Origin: Pseudomonadota bacterium
GTDB lineage: Bacteria > Pseudomonadota > Alphaproteobacteria > Sphingomonadales > Sphingomonadaceae
DNA length: 13,796 nucleotides
NCBI GenBank assembly: GCA_023433445.1
Contig: JAEZCS010000073.1
Span: forward strand, 1-13,796
Reading direction: 5' to 3'
The notes under the pieces were generated by a model. The model did not search any database, had not been told where the DNA came from, and was given only the letters and a program-made list of their open reading frames with translations. A program made the position numbers and the translations under genes. Every line of letters begins with the position of its first letter. The first letter of the stretch is position 1. Shown here one piece after another: positions 13,708-13,796 of this stretch.

Positions 13708-13796
13708 GTGCGTTACGCTTATGCCCTTACCGGTGCCCTGCTTCTCGGTGGCACCGCCATCGCGGTAACATCCAGCCCGAACGTCGGCGCGCAGGT
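13708..13796 (+). CDS. Start of an exported protein, probably Do/DegP-type serine protease (cut by window end)
   Basis: A GTG start at 13708-13710 is preceded by GAGAGGA nine bases upstream, a good ribosome site. The 29 visible codons give MRYAYALTGALLLGGTAIAV then TSSPNVGAQ: one basic residue, a hydrophobic core and a polar stretch, hence a Sec signal peptide. No catalytic part is visible. In sphingomonads the gene after hflK-hflC is commonly a Do-family periplasmic serine protease, so that identity is an inference from position only. Confidence 0.6.
   Translation, partial: MRYAYALTGALLLGGTAIAVTSSPNVGAQ

Noticed and set aside
1..13796. tRNA/rRNA genes, CRISPR arrays, insertion sequences, att sites
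   Set aside because: No cloverleaf, regular spaced repeat, transposase or integrase was seen on either strand; the repeats found are single hairpins or short operators.

Overview
The window looks like chromosomal DNA of a high-GC alphaproteobacterium, most likely a sphingomonad (Sphingobium/Sphingomonas-like). This is inferred from gene content, protein style and the hflK-hflC-exported protein order; no rRNA or database match was available. There are 13 protein genes, two of them cut by the window edges. I see no tRNA, rRNA, insertion sequence, integrase or CRISPR. Coding is dense and no gap exceeds about 180 bases.

Region 1 (1-1543, + strand): the end of a DUF4198-type periplasmic protein is followed by an ApbE-type FAD:protein FMN transferase, which attaches FMN covalently to partner proteins. 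They converge, with a 10-base gap, on an iron-uptake block on the - strand (5740 down to 1554). That block holds a large TonB-dependent siderophore receptor, a TonB-type energy transducer and a PiuC/YbiX-type Fe(II)/2-oxoglutarate hydroxylase. Three Fur-like 7-1-7 palindromes lie in it: two before the receptor, one of them filling the spacer of a good -35/-10 promoter, and one before tonB. Iron-repressed transcription of receptor and tonB-piuC is therefore strongly suggested.

Region 2 (11516 down to 5722, - strand): a tightly packed run of mrp/apbC (Fe-S cluster carrier ATPase), a small CoA-binding protein, a Tat-exported molybdenum hydroxylase large subunit of the IorB type, hemH (ferrochelatase), phaB (acetoacetyl-CoA reductase) and a 95-residue ribbon-helix-helix protein. 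Spacings of 66, 39, 8, 1 and -1 bases suggest one transcription unit, possibly with an internal promoter after mrp. Fe-S, heme and molybdenum-enzyme functions recur, so the block fits metal-cofactor metabolism, but phaB and the ribbon-helix-helix gene have no obvious link to it. The last codons of the ribbon-helix-helix gene double as a Fur-like box of the receptor promoter.

Region 3 (11590-13796, + strand): divergent from mrp, hflK and hflC (TAATG overlap) encode the membrane SPFH pair that modulates FtsH protease. After a 136-base gap with a possible ECF-type promoter and a hairpin comes the start of an exported protein, by position probably a Do/DegP-type serine protease.

Most of the window is recognisable. 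The less ordinary points are the Fur/promoter architecture, an IorB-type subunit with no 2Fe-2S partner beside it and an Asp where I expect the family's catalytic Glu, the uncertain starts of tonB and apbE, and several unexplained hairpins.
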